A DNA stretch of 64,000 nucleotides. Origin: Gemmatimonadota bacterium. GTDB lineage: Bacteria; Gemmatimonadota; Gemmatimonadetes; Gemmatimonadales; Gemmatimonadaceae. The stretch lies in contig JACPPC010000020.1 of the NCBI GenBank assembly GCA_016191225.1, positions 36,972-100,971 on the forward strand, written 5' to 3'. Every line of letters starts with the position of its first letter. Position 1 is the stretch's first letter. The notes under the pieces were generated by a model. The model saw only the letters and a list, made by a program, of their open reading frames with translations, ran no database searches and was not told where the DNA came from. The position numbers and the translations under genes are program-made. Below are positions 42,631 through 50,921 of this stretch, piece by piece.

Positions 42631-43449
42631 GTGCCAAGGCCCCCCAAGCTCGCTCCCGTCCCTCGCGGCCGCGCCCCGCGACTCGGCGACGCCGACGCCA
42701 CCCTGCGCCCGCGCCCCGACAAGGACGACCTCGAGAAGCGCCTCGCGGCGCTCGCGCCGCGCATCGCAGACCTCACCGAGGCCCTCTACGCCGAGCGCCG
42801 GCGCGCGCTGCTGATCGTCCTCCAGGGACGCGACGCCAGCGGCAAGGATGGCGTGGCCCGGCGCGTCCTCGGCTCCGTGCACCCGCAGGGGCTCGCGATC
42901 ACGGCGTTCGGGGCGCCCACCGACCTCGAGCGCCGGCACGACTTCCTCTGGCGCGTGCACCACGCCGTCCCCGCCTCGGGGATGGTGGGCGTCTTCAACC
43001 GCTCGCACTACGAGGACGTGCTGGTGCAGCGGGTGCGCAGCTGGGTGCCCCCCGCCGTCTGGCGCGCGCGCTACGACCAGATCAACGAGTTCGAGCGCTC
43101 GCTCACGCTCAACGGTGTCACGGTGCTCAAGTTCATGCTCCACGTCTCGCGCGAGGAGCAGCGCACCCGGTTCCTCGAGCGCCTGAACGAGCCGCTCAAG
43201 AACTGGAAGTTCCGCGAAGGCGACCTCGACGACCGCGCCCTCTGGCCGGAGTACACCCGGGCCTACCGCGACGCGATCCGGAAGTGCAACACGCCCTGGG
43301 CGCCGTGGTTCGTGGTGCCCTCGGACCACAAGCTGGTGCGGGACTACCTGATTGCCCGCACCATCGCCGAGACGCTCGAACGAATGGACCCGGAATACCC
43401 GCTCGCGAGCGATGAGCTGAAGCGTCGGTGCAAGAAGGAGTTGTCCTAA
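42631..43449 (+). CDS. Polyphosphate kinase 2 family phosphotransferase
   Basis: 272 aa, the common short PPK2 length. Walker A GRDASGKDGVARRVLG, the family block FNRSHYEDVLVQRVRSWVP, and IRKCNTPWAPWFVVPSDHKLV are all diagnostic. These enzymes move phosphate between polyphosphate and nucleotides, with class and nucleotide preference not readable from motifs alone. GTG 42631 is preceded by a GGAG eight bases upstream. It follows ftcD and ends before a clear promoter for the next gene. Confidence 0.93.
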   Translation: MPRPPKLAPVPRGRAPRLGDADATLRPRPDKDDLEKRLAALAPRIADLTEALYAERRRALLIVLQGRDASGKDGVARRVLGSVHPQGLAITAFGAPTDLERRHDFLWRVHHAVPASGMVGVFNRSHYEDVLVQRVRSWVPPAVWRARYDQINEFERSLTLNGVTVLKFMLHVSREEQRTRFLERLNEPLKNWKFREGDLDDRALWPEYTRAYRDAIRKCNTPWAPWFVVPSDHKLVRDYLIARTIAETLERMDPEYPLASDELKRRCKKELS

Positions 43450-43479
43450 GTAGTTCAGTCGCAATCTGTTAGGCTACTG

Positions 43480-43508
43480 TTGACTCGCGGATAGCTAAGT
43501 GATATCAT
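43480..43508 (+). promoter_or_regulatory. Sigma-70-type promoter for the SPFH gene
   Basis: TTGACT (43480-43485), a 17-base spacer and TATCAT (43503-43508). Near-consensus and unusual in this GC-rich window. It lies about 30 bp upstream of the ATG at 43537. Confidence 0.75.
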
Positions 43509-43519
43509 ATCGGTATCAC
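43499..43519. promoter_or_regulatory. Palindromic operator over the -10 element
   Basis: GTGATATCATATCGGTATCAC: outer arms GTGATA and TATCAC are perfect inverted repeats. It overlaps the -10 box, so a bound protein would block transcription. The neighbouring ribbon-helix-helix protein is the natural candidate. Confidence 0.6.
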
Positions 43520-43536
43520 CAACCACGAGTGGCACC

Positions 43537-44403
43537 ATGTTTCGCGAAATCGAAGTCAAGCCAATCAGCGGCTTCATCGCCCTCATCGTCCTGCTCGCCA
43601 TCGACGCGGCCGATCTCTGGCTGTTCGTGCAGGCCGTTCCCACCAACGACGCCGCGCGCATCGTTCCCCCGCTCCTCGTCGCCGGCCTCCTGGTCATCCT
43701 GCACGTCGGCTTCTTCGTCGTGAACCCGGGCGAGGCCCGCGTGCTGGTCCTCTTCGGCAGCTACAAGGGGAGCGCCAAGGTCCCCGGCTGGTACTGGGCC
43801 AACCCGTTCCTCGTCAAGCGCCGGCTCTCGCTCCGCATTCGCAACTTCGAGACCGCCAAGCTCAAGGTCAACGACTCGCACTCCAACCCGATCGAGATCG
43901 GCGCGATCGTGGTCTGGAAGGTCGACGAGACCGCGGAGGCGCTGTTCGAGGTCGACGACTTCGAGCGCTACGTGAACGTGCAGAGCGAAAGCGCCGTGCG
44001 GGCCGTCGCCACCGGCTATCCGTACGACTCACACGGCGCGGGCGAGGCCCTCAGCACGCACACCGCCGAGGTGTCGGCGGCGCTCAAGCAGGCCATCCAG
44101 GAGCGGCTGTCGAAGGCCGGCGTGGAGGTGATCGAGGCGCGCATCAGCCACCTCGCCTACGCCACCGAGATCGCCCAGGCCATGCTCCAGCGCCAGCAAG
44201 CGACGGCGATCGTGGCCGCCCGGTTCAAGATCGTCGAGGGCGCGGTCGGGATGGTCGAGAACGCCCTCGAGCTCCTCAGCACCAAGGGGATCGTCGACCT
44301 CGACGAGGAGCGCAAGGCGCAGATGGTCAGCAACCTGCTGGTCGTCCTCTGCTCGGAGCGAAGCACCCAGCCGGTGGTGAACGCGGGCACCATCTACGCC
44401 TAG
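43537..44403 (+). CDS. SPFH/band-7 membrane protein
   Basis: 288 aa. Two membrane segments come first ([19 protein letters not shown] and [19 protein letters not shown]), then an SPFH domain ([53 protein letters not shown]) and a helical tail with [18 protein letters not shown]. Such proteins scaffold membrane microdomains or guard proteases. It is expressed from the strong promoter at 43480 under a likely repressor site and is followed 15 bp later by a ribbon-helix-helix protein. Confidence 0.92.
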   Translation: MFREIEVKPISGFIALIVLLAIDAADLWLFVQAVPTNDAARIVPPLLVAGLLVILHVGFFVVNPGEARVLVLFGSYKGSAKVPGWYWANPFLVKRRLSLRIRNFETAKLKVNDSHSNPIEIGAIVVWKVDETAEALFEVDDFERYVNVQSESAVRAVATGYPYDSHGAGEALSTHTAEVSAALKQAIQERLSKAGVEVIEARISHLAYATEIAQAMLQRQQATAIVAARFKIVEGAVGMVENALELLSTKGIVDLDEERKAQMVSNLLVVLCSERSTQPVVNAGTIYA

Positions 44404-44418
44404 GGCCGGGGAGCCGCC

Positions 44419-44625
44419 GTGGCCCCGCGCAAGCCGTTCCTGCTCCGGCTCGACCCGGCCGTCCTCGACGCGCTGCAGCGTTGGGCGGCCGACGACTTCC
44501 GCAGCCTGAACGGGCAGATCGAGTTCCTGCTTCGCCGCGAGCTGCGCGCGGCGGGGCGGGAGCCGCGGGCGGCTGAACGAGGAGGTTTCGGCGCCGCCGA
44601 CATCGGTCCTGACGAACAGAGCTAG
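44419..44625 (+). CDS. Ribbon-helix-helix (Arc-like) DNA-binding protein
   Basis: 68 aa from GTG 44419 with GGGAG upstream. Residues 4-42 (KPFLLRLDPAVLDALQRWA, then SLNGQIEFLLRREL) follow the beta-alpha-alpha Arc/CopG pattern, with the DNA-contact strand near PFLLRL. The last 25 residues are loose and acidic. It is in an operon with the SPFH gene and could repress it through the palindrome at 43499-43519. It could also be an antitoxin, but no toxin-like partner is present. Confidence 0.82.
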   Translation: MAPRKPFLLRLDPAVLDALQRWAADDFRSLNGQIEFLLRRELRAAGREPRAAERGGFGAADIGPDEQS

Positions 44626-44731
44626 CAACGACCCCGATCCGAGGCGGCCCTTGCGGCCCGGGGCACCGAGGCGGTAGGGTTCCGCGTCGAGCCTGCGCCA
44701 GATCTCGCGACGCCGCGAGCCGCGTCCCTCG

Positions 44732-47407
44732 ATGCTGGTGGCACTGCTGCACGGGAAGGCCGTCGTGCGCCTCGTCGTCGTCGCGGGTATTGCGCTCGCG
44801 GGTGTGCTGTCGTTCGCCGCCAGCGACTCCACCGTCATCTCGAGCGAAGGGCCGCGGCGCGGCCCGCAGTCGAGAGATCTCATGCGCGAGACTGCCGGCC
44901 TCGCCGCCCCCCTCGCCTGCTCGACCTCGCTCTCGGCCATTACCCCCTGCACCCAGTCCGCCACCGTCTTCACCAACCGCGTCGTCAACACGCAGTTCAC
45001 GATCCAGAACAAGTCGATCGAGCCCGTCAGCTACATCCTCACCTGCGCGCGCACGAGCGCGGTCGCCACCTGCAGCGCTCCCGGCGCGCTCTACGTCCCC
45101 AAGAACTCGTCCAAGACGGTTTACCTGACCTGGACGACGACCCGCACAACCGGCACTGGGACGGCGACCCTCACCGCCGACGATGGCAGCACGCCGGTGA
45201 CGGGCACCGTGAACGCGACGGTCTCGGCGCCCACGCCGACCTACCTGTATCTGGCCGCAGTCAACCCGCACCTCCAGCGCCACGAGGTCGACTCCGGGCA
45301 GGCCGACACGGCGCGGTTCGTGGTCCGGAATGGCGGCGCGGACAGCACCGGCTGGTCGTACAGCGTGGCCTGCGCGGGGAGCGCGATTGTGGGGCCCACG
45401 TGCAGCCCCAGCTCGGGGACCGTCGGCCTGGCCGCCGGCGCGTCGAGCACGATCGCCATCGCCTACACGACGGGCGGCGCCGCGAACGCCAGTGGCACGG
45501 TCAAGCTGACCTTCTCGCGGACCGCCGACGCGACGATCCGGGACTCCGGCACGGTCGAGGTCGTGACCACCCGCCGCGACTCGCTGGTGATCGTCTCCGA
45601 CGTGAATCCCGGCGAGAGCGTCGAGCCGGACCAATGCGTGACCGCCAGCGTGGGGCCGGGGCTCGCCGCCGAATGCGGTGACCTGCGGGCGGCGCACACG
45701 CTCCCCTCGCTCCGGACGTTCAACACGGTCCGGGCACCGGTGCTGCTCTACCACAGCCGGCAGGCCCACCCGCGGCCGATCGTGAGGGCCGATGTCACCC
45801 TCCCCGACACGCGCATTCCGGACTCGGTCGTGGCCACGCTGCTCGACAGCACCAGCAACGCCATCTCCGGCGCGCGCGGCAACTGGGCCGGGAGCCAGTG
45901 GCGGGCGCGCAGTTCGCGGCGGATCGCCGTCCAGTTCGACGGGCTGTCGTGGCCCAGCGGGTCGCACGCGTACACCTTCCGCGTGCAGCGCTACTACGCG
46001 GGCTCGGTCGAGACGAACACCGCCGCCGGCCGGTTCTGGATTGTGAACCGGAGCGCGAGCCCGTACGGCGCCGGGTGGTGGATCGCGGGGCTCGAGCATG
46101 TGGCCGCGATCGGCGGCGACCTGTTCTGGGAGGGGGGCGACGGCGCGACGCGACGGTACGCCAGCGCCGGCACGAACGTGTGGGTGGCGCCGAGCCTCGA
46201 CCGGCCGGACACGATCGTCTACACCGGCAGCTGGTACGAGCGGCGGCTCCCGCATGGCCTCAAGGTGCATTTCGACGCCAGCTCGGGGCTCCACAAGGAG
46301 ACGGTCAACCGGCTGGGGCAGGTGACGCGCTTCGTGTACGTGAGCGGCACGAGCCGGCTCGACTCGATCGTGCCGCCGTCGGGCTCCTCGGCCGTGTCAT
46401 GGAGATTCCGGTACGACGGCTCGAACCTGCTCCGCGCCGTGGATGCCTCGTTCGGTAGCGTGACCGGTCGCCGCGATTCCGTGGTGATCAATGGCTCAGG
46501 GGACCTGACCGCGATCGTGCAGCGCGACGGGAGCGTGATCCAGTTCGGGTACGACGGGAGCGAAGCCCACCGGATCGTGACCCGCACCGACCCCCGTGGG
46601 GCGCAGGTTGGAGTGAGCTACGCGACCGGCAGCACGATCGCGACCGTGCGGCTGCCGCGGGACACCGGCGCCACCATCTACGACACGCTCCGCCTGACCG
46701 CGGCGGAGTCCCGGGAAATCGCCACCACCACCGCGCTGCCCACGGGTGCGGCGTCGACGATCATCGACGGGATGCGGACCGATGTCGGGGACACCACGGC
46801 GTTCCTCGTCAATCGCTGGGGCGCCCCGACGCGCGTTCGGAACGCGCTTGGCGACGAGACCCTGCTCCAGCGGACGAGCGGCACGTTTCCGACACTCGCA
46901 ACGTGGATGCGCGCGCCGAACGGGCGGATCGTCACCGCGACCTACGACGCGCGCGGCAACATCGCGACGGTCACCGACTCCGCCACGTCAAAGGCTGGCC
47001 CCGTGTACGCGACGACGAGCTACACCTGGAACAGCTTCGACTTCGTCACCAGGGTCGTCATGCCCGAGGGCGATTCGACCACTCGGAGCTATGACGCCGG
47101 CAACGGCAACCTGCTGTGGGCGCAAGATGGGCGTGGGGACAGCACGCGCACGACGTTCACGTACTACGCGAGCGGCACGACGGTCGGGCTCTTGGCCCGA
47201 AGCCTGACGAAGCTGGGGGTCAAGGACTCTGTCGTGTATGACGCCGCGCTCATCAACGTGTCCCAGCGGCTGGCCCCCTTCAGCCACTACGTCACCGTCA
47301 CCGCTGACGCGGTCGGCCGGCTGGTCCGCACCCAGCGCCCCTACGACGCTGGGGCAACGAGATCAAGGACTCCACCCTGTTCACGGTCATGGACCGCGAC
47401 AGCGTGA
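44732..47407 (+). CDS. RHS-repeat polymorphic toxin, N-terminal part (frameshifted gene)
   Basis: First 870 or so residues of a large cell-surface RHS protein. ATG 44732 gives a signal peptide (VVRLVVVAGIALAGVLSF). Two Ig-like beta domains follow (YLYLAAVNPHLQRHEVDSG; TGWSYSVACAGSAIVGPTC), then RHS/YD repeats from about residue 440 (RYDGSNLLRAVD, YDARGNIATVTD, YDAGNGNLLWAQDGRGD). At the G4 run 47351-47354 the frame breaks: after RTQRPYDA the following 19 residues are nonsense, while the other frame continues GNEIKDSTLF. One missing G explains it. A dispersed repeat lies in the coding sequence at 44834-44884. Confidence 0.88.
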   Translation: MLVALLHGKAVVRLVVVAGIALAGVLSFAASDSTVISSEGPRRGPQSRDLMRETAGLAAPLACSTSLSAITPCTQSATVFTNRVVNTQFTIQNKSIEPVSYILTCARTSAVATCSAPGALYVPKNSSKTVYLTWTTTRTTGTGTATLTADDGSTPVTGTVNATVSAPTPTYLYLAAVNPHLQRHEVDSGQADTARFVVRNGGADSTGWSYSVACAGSAIVGPTCSPSSGTVGLAAGASSTIAIAYTTGGAANASGTVKLTFSRTADATIRDSGTVEVVTTRRDSLVIVSDVNPGESVEPDQCVTASVGPGLAAECGDLRAAHTLPSLRTFNTVRAPVLLYHSRQAHPRPIVRADVTLPDTRIPDSVVATLLDSTSNAISGARGNWAGSQWRARSSRRIAVQFDGLSWPSGSHAYTFRVQRYYAGSVETNTAAGRFWIVNRSASPYGAGWWIAGLEHVAAIGGDLFWEGGDGATRRYASAGTNVWVAPSLDRPDTIVYTGSWYERRLPHGLKVHFDASSGLHKETVNRLGQVTRFVYVSGTSRLDSIVPPSGSSAVSWRFRYDGSNLLRAVDASFGSVTGRRDSVVINGSGDLTAIVQRDGSVIQFGYDGSEAHRIVTRTDPRGAQVGVSYATGSTIATVRLPRDTGATIYDTLRLTAAESREIATTTALPTGAASTIIDGMRTDVGDTTAFLVNRWGAPTRVRNALGDETLLQRTSGTFPTLATWMRAPNGRIVTATYDARGNIATVTDSATSKAGPVYATTSYTWNSFDFVTRVVMPEGDSTTRSYDAGNGNLLWAQDGRGDSTRTTFTYYASGTTVGLLARSLTKLGVKDSVVYDAALINVSQRLAPFSHYVTVTADAVGRLVRTQRPYDAGATRSRTPPCSRSWTATA
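44834..44884 (+). repeat. Module-B repeat inside the RHS coding sequence
   Basis: GTCATCTCGAGCGAAGGGCC through CGCAGTCGAGAGATCTCATG matches module B at 32054-32107 at both ends, with a changed centre. It keeps the RHS frame open and encodes VISSEGPRRGPQSRDLM just after the signal peptide. Confidence 0.75.
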
Positions 47408-49785
47408 CCCGGCAATGGGCGGGCGGCGACACCGTCATCGTCGTGAAACGCTTCCTCTCGACGGGACAGGCCGATTCCGTGGCGTCGCGCAGCAGTCCAG
47501 ACGCGGCGGCCATTGGCGTGGTCCCGCACGCCTTCAGCTACGACTTCCGGGGTCGCGTCCTCGCCGAGCGGCAGAAGGTCAACACCATCACGTACAGCTA
47601 CGACCCGGCGGGCAACCTGCTCTCCGGGGGCCGAAACCCGGCCACGGTCACGTACGACGCCCTCAACCGGCCTGACCGGAAGACCATCGGCAGCGACTCC
47701 TCGCGCTTTGTCTACGACGAGCAGAGCCAGCTGCGCCTCGCCTTCAACGACGTCGCCCGGGTGGCGCGCACCTGGGCCAGGAACGGCACGCTCGTGACCG
47801 ACTCGCTGCGCATCGCGAACCAGCGCCTCAACGAGCGCGTGTTCACGGCCAACGTGTTTGGCCTCGGGATGGCCTACGACCTGAACCTGCGCCGCACGAC
47901 GCTCACCTTCCCGGCGACCGTCATGGCCAGCGCGACCCAGCGCTACGTGTATACGAGCGACGCCGGACTGCTCGACACCGTCGAGGACGTCTTCGGCAAG
48001 AAGTACCGCTTCAGCTACGATTTCGACGCCCGCCCGAGCCGCCTCACCCGGCTCGCGGGGCAAGTCGACTCGATCTTCGAGACCTTCGACTACGATAGCC
48101 TCGCGCGGCTCGCGCGCCGGCGGCAGGTCCGCGCGGCGGGCACCGACAGCTCCAGCCTGCACCGCGACTCGCTCACGTACGACCGGCGTGACAAGCTCAT
48201 CGGCAACGTCTGGACCAACGACGCGCCCCATTACACGCCCCTGGGCTACCTCGACACGGTGAGCTACGGCTCCGGCGCATACGAGGCGTACCGGCTCGAT
48301 GCGATGGGGCACCGGGTCTACGGAAATGATCAGGCCGCGCTCAACGGCACCGCGACCTACACCTACGTCGCCAACACCGAGCGCATCGACAAGCTCGTCG
48401 TCGCCTCGCAGTCGCCGACGTCCGTCTCGGGCGACACGACCATCTACGACTGGTCGAGCAACGGCACGCTGCCAACGACGACGAAGAGGAAGTTGTACCA
48501 GACCTGCTTCGGGTGCTCCCCGTTCACCTCGCACCAGCGCATCACGAACAGCAACAACTACGACGCGGGCTGGCGACTCACCTCGAACTACTATCAACTC
48601 GACACCGTACCCGCTCCGGGCGGCCAATACCGGAGCTACACTCGAACCGAGACTTACCGGTACGACCCCCTCGGCCGCCGGATCTGGAAGCGCATGATCC
48701 GCGACACGGCGCAGGCCGTGTGCAATACGCACGACAAGTACTCCGGCTGCCGCAACGAGGTCACGCGTTCGGTCTGGGATGGGGCCCAGCTACTCGTCGA
48801 CGTGCGCATGACGGCGGACACGACTGGTGACGCCAGCGAAGGCTATCCCTCGGCCGGGACCTGGACCGGCATGGTGGGTTACATCCATGCCGGAGGCATC
48901 GATCAGCCGCTGGCGCTGTTCAAGGGCACGACGCTTGTCTTGCCGTATTCCGATTGGCGTGGAAGCTATGACAAGGCGACGTGCTCGAGTACACTCTGCG
49001 GCTCAAGTGTGTACCTCCCCCTGGCGAACGCGACGCTCTTCAGTGACGCTCCGCTGCTGCTGGGCGGTCCACCCAACTGGTTCGGCGAGTTGCTGAGCGA
49101 CCAAGCGGACGGCAGCGGGCTCCACTACAAGCGCAATCGGTACTACGATCCATCGAGCGGGCAGTTCACGCAGGAAGATCCGATCGGTCTCGCAGGCGGG
49201 CTGAACGCGTACGGGTTTGCGAGCTCGGATCCCGTCGCCTTTGCGGATCCGTTCGGGCTTTGTCCGACGTGTGGCGACGAAGCCGTAGAGTTCCATGCAA
49301 GCGTGGCGACGAGCCCCTCGAGTTCAGCACTGGCGCGTAGTTCCGCGAACGTGGGCCTCGCGGTCGCGTCCCTCTGGACATCGGACACGTGGGGCAAGAC
49401 CGCCCTGACTCTCGCCGGTGGCGGTGCTGCCTCGCTTGGTATTCGCTTCGCCGCGGGAGCGGCTGTGCCGGCCACGGTCGCGGCGGCGACAGCAGGAGGT
49501 CTCCCAGTTGCGGTGAGTGCCGTGCCGAAGCTAGCGACTCTCGCGCAACGTTTTGGAACAACGGCGGACGCGCTTGTGAAGACCGCGGTTAGTACTGGGC
49601 AGCGCTTTGTGGACATGGCGAACCGGGGTAACATCAATGCGCTCATCCCGCGCCCCGATGGAGCCAGTGGATTCATTCGGGTCACGCCAGATCCAACTGG
49701 ACAGAATGTTATCTCAGCTGGGCTCATGAGAGCTAATCAGGTTGCGAACGGAGTCGCCAGCGGGCGCCTCGTACCCATGCCATAG
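47389..49785 (+). CDS. RHS-repeat polymorphic toxin, core and C-terminal tip (frameshifted gene)
   Basis: Second part of the RHS gene, 798 codons from an incidental ATG; the true continuation begins at about 47353. It carries more YD repeats (YDALNRPDRKTIG, YDPLGRRIWKRMI) and the RHS core end YYDPSSGQFTQEDPIGLAGG followed by DPFGL, the usual boundary before the toxin tip. The last about 175 residues have a hydrophobic Gly/Ala stretch (LTLAGGGAASLGIRFAAGAA) and a terminal domain with NALIPRPDGASGFIRVT and RANQVANGVASGRLVPMP. The tip is not a family I recognise. GC drops after the core, as in swapped toxin tips. Confidence 0.88.
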   Translation: MDRDSVTRQWAGGDTVIVVKRFLSTGQADSVASRSSPDAAAIGVVPHAFSYDFRGRVLAERQKVNTITYSYDPAGNLLSGGRNPATVTYDALNRPDRKTIGSDSSRFVYDEQSQLRLAFNDVARVARTWARNGTLVTDSLRIANQRLNERVFTANVFGLGMAYDLNLRRTTLTFPATVMASATQRYVYTSDAGLLDTVEDVFGKKYRFSYDFDARPSRLTRLAGQVDSIFETFDYDSLARLARRRQVRAAGTDSSSLHRDSLTYDRRDKLIGNVWTNDAPHYTPLGYLDTVSYGSGAYEAYRLDAMGHRVYGNDQAALNGTATYTYVANTERIDKLVVASQSPTSVSGDTTIYDWSSNGTLPTTTKRKLYQTCFGCSPFTSHQRITNSNNYDAGWRLTSNYYQLDTVPAPGGQYRSYTRTETYRYDPLGRRIWKRMIRDTAQAVCNTHDKYSGCRNEVTRSVWDGAQLLVDVRMTADTTGDASEGYPSAGTWTGMVGYIHAGGIDQPLALFKGTTLVLPYSDWRGSYDKATCSSTLCGSSVYLPLANATLFSDAPLLLGGPPNWFGELLSDQADGSGLHYKRNRYYDPSSGQFTQEDPIGLAGGLNAYGFASSDPVAFADPFGLCPTCGDEAVEFHASVATSPSSSALARSSANVGLAVASLWTSDTWGKTALTLAGGGAASLGIRFAAGAAVPATVAAATAGGLPVAVSAVPKLATLAQRFGTTADALVKTAVSTGQRFVDMANRGNINALIPRPDGASGFIRVTPDPTGQNVISAGLMRANQVANGVASGRLVPMP

Positions 49786-49792
49786 TGCGCTC

Positions 49793-50077
49793 GTGAACCC
49801 GGATTCCAAACAGCGACTTGCGGGACTAATTGACGAGTTCCTTGAGGGAGCGCTAGCCTTTGACGCCTTCCAGGAGGCCTACTCCCGAGCGTTTATCGAC
49901 GAACTGCCGGAGGACGCACTCTCCTCCGCCGAGCTAGGTGCATACGGCGACGTGCATGAGAGGGCAGAGTGGACGGCTCCCGCGCCTTCGCCGGAGGATC
50001 GCGCTCACGGCTGGATGGACGTCGCAGAGTTCTCGGACTGGCTGCGCGCCCATCGCGTAGCGTTGAGGCGACAATGA
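49793..50077 (+). CDS. Small acidic protein, candidate immunity to the RHS tip
   Basis: 94 aa from GTG 49793, 7 bp after the RHS stop. It is clearly acidic and helical (LAGLIDEFLEGALAFDAFQE, FIDELPEDALSSAELG, WMDVAEFSDWLRAHRV). Size, charge and placement are those of immunity proteins that neutralise polymorphic toxin tips. No immunity family was recognised, so the role is positional inference. Confidence 0.7.
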   Translation: MNPDSKQRLAGLIDEFLEGALAFDAFQEAYSRAFIDELPEDALSSAELGAYGDVHERAEWTAPAPSPEDRAHGWMDVAEFSDWLRAHRVALRRQ

Positions 50078-50179
50078 ACCGCCGGGGCCATGCCAGCGAC
50101 CCCATTGCGTGTTTAGCGCGGCCCACCTCCGGTTGAAGCGCCCACGAAGCCGCCGCGAGTGGCACCCCGAAGAGCGCGA

Positions 50180-50222
50180 GCGTCAACGTTGACGCTTCAG
50201 CGGTGCGCATTGACGTTGAAGC
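50180..50222. repeat. Palindrome and inverted repeat cluster
   Basis: GCGTCAACGTTGACGC at 50180-50195 is a perfect 16-base palindrome. GCTTCA (50194) pairs with TGAAGC (50217). Another TTGAAGC lies at 50133. It sits in the 218-base gap between the immunity candidate and the next small gene, which shows no other feature. It could be a terminator without a T-run, a protein-binding site or a recombination scar. Confidence 0.45.
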
Positions 50223-50295
50223 AAACCGCGGCCACGCGCTTACGCCGGGCGGGCGAACTGACGCCAGAATCATTGCCTCGCCCTAGGAGTTGGAG

Positions 50296-50703
50296 GTGAC
50301 CGTCGAACCGCGTGAGGGCCTCCGACGATCAATCCACGATTACGCGAAGTCGCGTGCCATCTGGCGCGATCAGCTTCGGCGAGTCTTGGAGGAGCAGCAG
50401 GTCGCAAATGATTGGCTTGAGGACACGCCTCGCACAATGGGAGACGGCTCGCCCGACATCGAGCCCGGCAATCCCATCTTCAGTGCTCGATCGCAGAGTT
50501 CTGGCAAGGCCATTCGCATCATTCAATCTCCTCGCCATGGAACAGGTGACGAATTTGCGGCGTGGCGGCACACCGACCGCGGCATGGCCTCACCCGAGAG
50601 GCAAAGAGACGAGTTGGTGCTCTCCATCGTGCTCAGCAATCGAAACCTCGAGCGCGCCCGGGGAGTTGCTCGCCTTCTGGGTTCATCCGCGCGTTACGCC
50701 TGA
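50296..50703 (+). CDS. Small hypothetical protein next to the RHS locus
   Basis: 135 aa. GTG 50296 has TAGGAG six bases ahead; a TTG at 50290 is too close to it. Sequence is polar and helical: EGLRRSIHDYAKSRAIWRDQ, RVLEEQQVANDWLEDTPRTM, ERQRDELVLSIVLSNRNLER. The last 15 residues are less convincing, and another frame nearby reads FWVHPRVTPDDLESHLRSAQ, so a small frameshift near 50660 may have changed the tail. Lower GC than chromosomal genes. A second orphan immunity gene is possible, but nothing proves it. Confidence 0.5.
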   Translation: MTVEPREGLRRSIHDYAKSRAIWRDQLRRVLEEQQVANDWLEDTPRTMGDGSPDIEPGNPIFSARSQSSGKAIRIIQSPRHGTGDEFAAWRHTDRGMASPERQRDELVLSIVLSNRNLERARGVARLLGSSARYA

Positions 50704-50921
50704 CGACTTGGAAAGTCACCTGCGCTCCGCACAGAGTCGACGCCTGCCCCATGACGCGTGCGCCGTGTAACCGCCCTGAGATTCAGGAAGGCGACGAACC
50801 GTCGCTGCGCGACTGCCACTTCCCCCAGGCTCGTCACCGTCTCTCTCGAGCCTCTCGACGCGGGCTCAGCATGGGCAGGGCGTGCGAAGCTCACGACTGC
50901 CAATTCGGCAGAAGCTAGTGA

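Noticed and set aside
40812..42776. Long minus-strand frame opposite ftcD
   Set aside because: Gly/Ala/Arg-rich antisense shadow of a well-identified plus-strand enzyme.
44419..44625. Antitoxin of a toxin-antitoxin pair
   Set aside because: No small toxin gene is adjacent; the neighbour is an SPFH protein, and a promoter palindrome explains the DNA-binding protein better.
50101..50240. Integron attC-like site beside the RHS locus
   Set aside because: GTTGAAGC occurs twice and the region is palindromic, but the seventh base breaks the GTTRRRY core and no opposing RYYYAAC core pairs with it.
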